NCBI GenBank assembly: GCA_936432065.2 | Contig: OW386293.2 | Span: forward strand, 45,851,923-45,915,922 | Source: Rutpela maculata | Taxonomy: Eukaryota; Arthropoda; Insecta; Coleoptera; Cerambycidae | DNA: 64,000 nt | Direction: 5' to 3' | Part shown: piece by piece, positions 58,446 through 64,000 of the stretch | Layout: the number at the start of each line of letters is the position of its first letter | Numbering within the stretch: position 1 is the stretch's first letter | Translations under genes and position numbers: made by a program | Notes under the pieces: generated by a model | Databases searched by the model: none | Told to the model about the DNA's origin: nothing | What the model saw: the letters and a program-made list of their open reading frames with translations, nothing else

Positions 58446-59088
58446 TCTCTGTCCTCCGATTAAAGAACTTATATCTAGATACATAATGGCATAAATTTTA
58501 TGATCCCGAAAGACTCCCATTCTAAGGCAGTTCTTCCCATAAGTTGCTGATTGACCCATCGGCGTATTCGCGGCCGCTCGTACACGATCGGCTTCAGTTC
58601 GATTATCATAATGTCAGTTTGACAGTTCGGCCATTAATGTCAATAAATGTTTTTCGTGTTCTCCGACCAAAAACTGGTGAAAAAGTAATTTTATTTTAAG
58701 TTGTAATTTGCTTAATACCTAAATAATATTCTCTATTTATATTTACACAGTTTAGTGACAATATATTTTGTGCAAATAAATAGTGAAGTGCTGTGCCGTT
58801 TGCAGAAAGCAGTTTAGAAAAGAAGAAAATCGATCGTTCCATAGTCGTAACATGATGTTATATAAAGAGCCGGTAATGCAAGAATTGCAATAATTCATTT
58901 TAATGAAAATATTTACCATTCTACACATTTTCTACATACACAACGCCACTGTTGCCTATGGGATGTGATGTTCATCTATCCATTTTAATGGACATAGCAT
59001 GTGACTATGTTAGGAGCAAACAAGGTATATAGTGAAAAGATAGCCTGTTATGTATCTAGATATAAATTCTTGAATCGGAGTCTCTGTC
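58446..59088. mobile_element. MITE family A copy 2, 8-bp TCTCTGTC duplication
   Basis: The element (58454-59080, 627 bp) has the CTCCGATTAAAGAACTTATA end and its inverse, and is flanked by a perfect TCTCTGTC direct repeat (58446-58453, 59081-59088). It is inverted relative to 24419-25154 and about 110 bp shorter, but otherwise nearly collinear (GCGGCCGCTCG, GACAGTTCGGCCATTAATG, CTCCGACCAAAAACTGG). No coding content. Confidence 0.9.
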
Positions 59089-59146
59089 AGAGACAAAATA
59101 TACTCCTTTTATATTTCTTAAATGATTTTGATAATAATTTATTTAC

Positions 59147-59410
59147 GTTCCCGCTAAAAGGAAACGTGAGCTGAATTTAGACCGTCGGGAGACAGGTTAG
59201 TTTTACCCTACTAATGAGTCGTTGTTGCGATAGTAATCCTGCTCAGTACGAGAGGAACCGCAGGTTCCGACATTTGGTTCACGCACTCGCTCGAGCGGAC
59301 GGTGGCGCGAATCTATCATCCGTGGGATTATGCCTGAACGCCTCGAAGGCCGTTTCCTTTCTAATCGAAGGTGGTAACGATATCTCTTTCAGTTCCGAGA
59401 GTCGAAATTC
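59147..59410 (+). pseudogene. 28S rRNA 3'-region fragment
   Basis: About 260 bp match the 3' domain of insect 28S rRNA: GAAACGTGAGCTG, TTTAGACCGTCG, GAGACAGGTTAGTTTTACCC, CGTTGTTGCGATAGTAATCC, the sarcin-ricin loop AGTACGAGAGGAACCGCAGG, GGTTCACGCACTCGCTCGAG and CCGTGGGATTATGCCTGAAC. Several substitutions against the conserved sequence (for example TTCCGACATTTGG, CTATCATC preceded by GCGAAT) show it is not under rRNA constraint. Both ends are abrupt. The 94-codon frame across it is an artefact. Confidence 0.9.
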
Positions 59411-60542
59411 TTTTTCATTTTCGGTCTATATTCAGATTCAGATTTTAATGCTTGTTGTTAATTTGTGTAATACAAACATATCCCATAAACTGTTTTGAAA
59501 AATAATACAGAAATACTATGCTACTAATAATAAGTTTTTGCTTCATTTAATATTTAAAATAAACATATGTATATGGATTTTCTGTCTATATCGTAAGAAT
59601 TAGGTTACCTTCATTTGTAGTCCCAGATCATTATAATAAAATTCCTTTATGTAACTTCATATCTAATAGAATCTAAAATGACCAAGCCACTTCTGAGACC
59701 ATATGGCTATGTCCTACAAAAATAGTAATCGATATTTTGTCAAACGACTTTCAGACTATCATACAGAATATATTTTTTTGTCTGAAATTTATATCTACCA
59801 GGATATTTTGAGCAAGGAGCTATATTAATTGATGTCTAAACGCTTATCAATAGACAGACAAACAGACAAATCAACTTAGATAATATTGTGTAAAACCATA
59901 ACCAGCAATGCTGATAATATTTTATTCATGTTTTTTTAATAGTACAGTAAAAAAGTTTTGATTTACATATTTAATCCTATAACTTAAATTTCGCTTTTTA
60001 TATAATTTAATTGTAAATGCATCAATGTAACTTTTCTATATTATGTGAGAGCTTGCTAATTTGTGGGTGTGGATGACACTCCTTTTCAGGGGATAACATT
60101 CCCCAAAAAATTAAGCGGCCATGGAAAATTAAATTTGCAGAAAAAAAGAGTCTATGCTATTTTTCATATATTTTCGACTTTAAGTTATGATTATTTGCTA
60201 ATTACGATTTTTGCTCGACAAAACATGTATTTCAAAACGATTTCCATCGAAAAAAATGTTAGAAACCAATAAGAAAGTTTGCTTATAAACTAAAGATGAA
60301 TTTTATTTTATTTTTAATTTCCGTAGAATTAATAGTTTTGGAGATATGAAAGTTAAAGATAACGTCCGAACGTTTACGAAACGAAATGTTTTGGTTTAAT
60401 GTTATATGTTTCAGGAACTTACATCAAAAGTTCTAATGGTTAAAATGAAAAGTTATTAATTATGCTTTCATATGATTTTTTGTCTGTTTTCAACACAAAC
60501 AATACGCGTCTTTATATTTTTTCTACCATTTTATTACTATAA
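59411..60542. other. Intronic AT-rich DNA
   Basis: No recognised gene, RNA or paired repeat. The 69-codon + frame at 60063-60272 shows no known family. Confidence 0.4.
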
Positions 60543-61121
60543 CACAGCCCCACAAAAAAAGTATGTTTTACCAGAAAAGAAACCATCAAATCCCTCTCCA
60601 CGTATTCTGACGCGCTGAATCCGAATCTGAGGTCCAAAGCAACTTCTACCTTGTTATTTTTCTGTAAATCGCGTTTTTTTTTTTGGCATTTTTCTGTTGT
60701 GGTAAATAAAAATTGGCAAGATATCGAAAATTTTTATCAAGAAAAAGTTCTTAGAATCCAACAAAGTTCCCATATTTCAACTTTGAACCAAATCTGGGAA
60801 AAATAAAAATACAAATTTTTACCTCGATCATTGCGTATCTTTTCATTTATTTTTATTTTTTCTCAAATATTGCTCAAAGTTAACATATGGGTCCTCGTTG
60901 GATTCTAAGCACTTTTTCTTAATAATAAAATTTTTCGATATCTTGTCAATTTGAGCCATTTTCGGGTACCACCACAAATGAAATGCGAAAAAACACGAGA
61001 CTTACAAAAAAATGACAAGGTAGAAGTTAATTTGGACGTCACATTCAGATTTAGCGGACCAAAATAAGTGAGGATACGATGGTCTCCGGTACAACATACC
61101 TTTTTTTTATTTTGTGGGGTG
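60543..61121. mobile_element. 580-bp foldback transposon, CAC ends, TAA duplication
   Basis: The left end is CACAGCCCCACAAAAAAAGT. The right end, in inverse, is CACCCCACAAAATAAAAAAA, with TAA outside both. Arms pair through CAAGGTAGAAGTT, TTGACAAGATATCGAAAAAT and AAGTGCTTAGAATCCAAC-type blocks to the centre. The motif GCGCTGAATCCGAATCTGAG lies about 70 bp from the left end, and a decayed counterpart at about 61033-61057. This is the smallest member of the CAC-ended group in the window. Confidence 0.8.
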
Positions 61122-63540
61122 ATAACGCTCAATTTTTAGTCACTATAGATTCAAGTGACCTACGTTACTGCCCGAGCCTGAGACTTTAACTGTTGGGTGT
61201 AGGTACGTGATTAGCAAACTGGCAGATTACTCATTACTCTTACCTTATTAGTTGCTCTCTATAATACAACATCAAACGATATAAATAAATACTTGTGGTG
61301 CTCAATAGATAATTTCTAAAGGCAGAATGGGTGCCACCTTATTTAAGAATATGGATTAATTACCTATATATATTTATTGATAACCTAGAAAAACAGGGAA
61401 ACCCGAGTTATTTTATGTTGATGAAACTGAATCAATACTAATTAATAGCAACACCTTATAAGAAAAAAAACAATATATTAACAAGAATGGTGGTACAGTA
61501 TACATAAAAAAATCTTTACAACTCACGATAAAAAAATACAAAAATACCGTAAGTCATGCTTGACTCCACGGGACGTTCATAAAATATGCCATTACAAATT
61601 AACATAGCAGAATCGGTAATGCAACTAAACAAATAATGCTAAACATGGACTTCAATTTCAATTACAAACAAATGTAATGAAGTATTTATTACAAGCCTAT
61701 CAATAATAAACGTGAAAATTATGCACTTGCTGGACCCTATCTGGGCTAGAAAGAAATTCTAAAAGTGGTAGACTAGTCCGTACCACTAATTAAATAACGG
61801 AGAATTACACGGAATGGCGATAATTGTCTGAAAGTTTCTCCCGCACGAATATTGCCACGAAAGAACACTAGTAGATAATTTAATTGTTCTAGGCACGAAC
61901 TGATAATGTCCACGGTAATATATGTAGCATTCGGCTACTCTAACAAGGTAATTTAAAAAGAAAAGAACTTACTGTTTTGTTCCCTCGTACCACTTACTGT
62001 CCTGACTGGAATTTTACAACACACCGCATAACCAGCCTTCTAGGCCACAAACACTATACATGCTGGAATAATCCTTCATTAAACAAAATTTAACAGCAGA
62101 ACACATTTGTTATGTTCGTTAACAGAAAAAGTAATCAGGCAATTTCTTATAACAAACATCAGTAGTACGGAAAATTGCTGTTTAAACACACATTTACTTG
62201 GACTACACCACTGATTAGGGAGTTTAAACATTACACGTCAACAATATTAATCACTAGATATTACGCTAAATTTTGCAATATCTCATACTAATTTTCTGAC
62301 TACAAACTTATAAAAGGCACCATAAGATAACTTCCGTCTTTAGCTCGGTCCCCATCAAATCTAACATGGCGCTTCATAAATTTTGTTTATATATTTTCCC
62401 CCGTAGGGGTTACCAAAGGATCATAAAAGCGTCAACAGTAACCAATCAAAATCTCTTGTACCTTATATGGTAGTATGATCTCAGCGACCATGGGATCTCT
62501 TCCCCTCACAGTAGGACGTAAACAACTCCCGCGTTTTACCACAGTGCCTAATATCTACAGTCAGTTTTACCAAACGTGCATACTACACGCTTATAGTCGG
62601 TTTCAAGGGAAATGCACGTTAGAGGGTTGAATATTAGCCAGTAACTAAAAATAAATCTCAAAAAATGCTTTTTATTAATATCTAGTATATGCTATATAAT
62701 CAAATTTTTTTCCAGTTTGCAGCACTTGCTCCAGAAAAAAATTGCGATTTAAACTCTACTGGCATTTTTAGAAAAACGTATTTTTTAAGAACAAATTAAT
62801 ATTAAATATAACGAAAAAGTGGTGGAGACCAAAATGAAGCATATAAACTGAAAATGATTTGATACAATCTTTGTATTTTTTGCCCGCTTAAAGCACTTGC
62901 TGTAGAAAAACAAATCCATTCGACATATTGGAATCGCCATTTCGATTTTGACTTCAGAATCGTAATTAATGACCCCCAGCACAAATATACCTCAATACGT
63001 TTCAAAAAGAAACCAGCAATACTTTTTCGAATACAAAATTTTTCGATAGTGGTGGTCTTCACCCTTGAGGGTAAGAGCAAATGTCTGGATCATATAAAAC
63101 TGAAAATGACACCTTTTACTGCAAAAATCACTCATGAAAAAATATTATATATGACATTATTTCTAAATCTTGCATATTCTTTCCTCTAGATACTGTAGTG
63201 TAAGATGATTGCAAAACTAATATTTATTTTACTCTGTTTTGAAAAGGAGGTGTACAACGGTCCATTGACCATGACCGTTGACTGAGAAAGGCTGGAACTT
63301 TGTGTGCAGGTAGCCTATGGTCTCCCATGTATTTGGGTAGAATTTTAGCCGGCAGCTATATCGGCTTCATATAGATTTTAGTATTTGAAGTTGAAAATCG
63401 CCGATTGATTTTTGCCTCCTAACAGACTTTATCTTAGACTTAGAAACACCATTTTAGGATATGTTATAGTACTCACTAACCGCTATCCTATGATACCCAA
63501 CATAACTACCTATACCAACAAACACCGTGAAAAGATTCTT
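61122..63540. other. Non-coding DNA upstream of the heat-shock-type promoter
   Basis: No coding or RNA feature recognised. At 62700-63110 two diverged segments share GCACTTGCT(C/G)(C/T)AGAAAAA, GTGGTGG and ATAAA(A)CTGAAAATGA words, suggesting an old tandem repeat. The minus frames at 62785-63080 are not convincing. Confidence 0.4.
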
Positions 63541-63547
63541 TTTTTTG

Positions 63548-63748
63548 TTCTAGAACTTTCTACACACTTCTAGAAAGTTCCGGTTGGTTCTATACACATT
63601 TCTCATCTATGCCGTATAGGAAATGGTCGAATAAGCTGGAATTTTCTAGAATTTTACAGAACTTTCCAGAATTTTCTCGAAAATTCTACAAGTTTCCATA
63701 AACTGACCCATCCGTTTCTGGACTTTTCCTGGTGTTTCTAGAATTTTC
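63548..63748 (+). promoter_or_regulatory. Heat-shock element array
   Basis: Heat-shock factor binds alternating nGAAn/nTTCn pentamers. Here TTCnnGAAnnTTC triplets occur at 63548-63560, 63568-63580 and 63736-63748. Between them, at 63639-63686, ten pentamers run without a break (GAA and TTC alternating every 5 bp, nine of ten perfect; the fourth is TTA). This is much denser than chance and matches the organisation upstream of inducible heat-shock genes. The last triplet ends 28 bp before the TATA box at 63777. Confidence 0.88.
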
Positions 63749-63776
63749 CATACCCTTCCAGATCTCATAAAGAGGG

Positions 63777-63783
63777 TATATAA
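63777..63783 (+). promoter_or_regulatory. TATA box of heat-shock-type promoter
   Basis: TATATAA within GGGTATATAAACCC. A TTCATCATT sequence at about 63807-63815, some 30 bp downstream, fits an initiator, so transcription probably begins near 63808-63811 on the + strand. Confidence 0.75.
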
Positions 63784-63807
63784 ACCCTTCTCGTTCGTCG
63801 ATGGGGT

Positions 63808-64000
63808 TCATCATTTGCGTTTTGAACTCCGAAGAGGTAAGTTTAAAACCCAAAAGCTGGAGGTGGGCGGCAGAAATCCCTCCATCTAAAACAAAACACC
63901 GGCATTTTTATCTTTTCTTTTTGTTCTTATTGGTTTTTCTTTTGGTTAGGTTTAAAAAAATACAAAATGGCTGAAAACGCACGTTGGACACCACCTGGAG
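63808..64000 (+). CDS. 5' end of an unidentified, probably stress-inducible gene
   Basis: Inferred transcript start near 63808. A short non-coding first exon ends at GAAGAG|GTAAGT (63836/63837). A 113-bp intron ends at GGTTAG (63949). Exon 2 then has an A-rich leader (AAAAAAATACAAA) and the ATG at 63967, reading MAENARWTPPG before the window ends. I do not recognise these 11 residues; they do not match the usual starts of Hsp70, Hsp90, Hsp40 or small heat-shock proteins. The promoter predicts strong heat inducibility. It may be a gene nested in an unc-13 intron (same strand), a downstream neighbour, or the 5' end of a stress-responsive retroelement. The coding part visible is only 63967-64000. 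Confidence 0.6.

Noticed and set aside
59214..59498. 94-codon frame
   Set aside because: Overlaps the 28S rRNA fragment; it is rRNA-derived DNA, not a protein gene.

Overview
This is an AT-rich, very repeat-dense piece of an insect nuclear genome. The evidence is spliced coding exons with GT-AG borders, long introns, RTE-like and CR1/Jockey-like LINE remnants, a Tc1/mariner element, a Crypton, and dozens of non-autonomous elements with long inverted repeats. The protein sequences fit an insect. A beetle or another large-genome order is plausible, but the species cannot be named from this window.

The one conserved host gene is unc-13 (Munc13 synaptic-vesicle priming factor) on the + strand. 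Four consecutive exons are visible: 32606-33058, 35933-36214, 40046-40267 and 57876-58042. They encode about 374 residues of the MUN/MHD1 region. Introns between them are 2.9, 3.8 and 17.6 kb. Earlier exons must lie left of the window or be unrecognised in its first 32 kb. The C-terminal exons must lie past 58 kb, outside the window or unseen. Nearly everything else upstream of 63.5 kb is intronic transposon debris.

Layout. 0-0.8 kb: RTE-like LINE endonuclease remnant (-). 3.7-12.8 kb: a run of foldback elements, some with clear target duplications (CTACG, ATCACCAC, TTA), plus a LINE tail. 13.4-16.2 kb: nested foldback with 52-bp tandem repeats. 17.9-22 kb: a broken Crypton (tyrosine recombinase, -) with inverted terminal arms, flanked by inverted copies of a hairpin repeat. 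23.7-27.8 kb: a 4.1-kb foldback holding two younger MITEs. 27.8-31.2 kb: a LINE reverse-transcriptase remnant split at a TA site by a mariner-like transposon. 31.4-58 kb: the unc-13 exons and introns filled with palindromic elements. Several of these carry CAC...GTG ends, TAA/TTA duplications and a shared motif about 60-90 bp from each end, and some contain captured coding fragments. 54.6-55.2 kb: a retrotransposon gag remnant fused to a tRNA-Trp 3' fragment. 58.0-59.4 kb: a retroposed fragment beside the unc-13 splice donor, a second MITE copy and a 28S rRNA fragment. 63.5-64 kb: a dense array of heat-shock elements, a TATA box, a 5'UTR intron and the start of an unidentified gene running off the window.

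The strongest points for follow-up are the heat-shock-type promoter at the right edge, the transposon family with a shared subterminal motif and captured gene fragments, the Crypton with terminal inverted arms, and the heavy palindrome load inside unc-13 introns.
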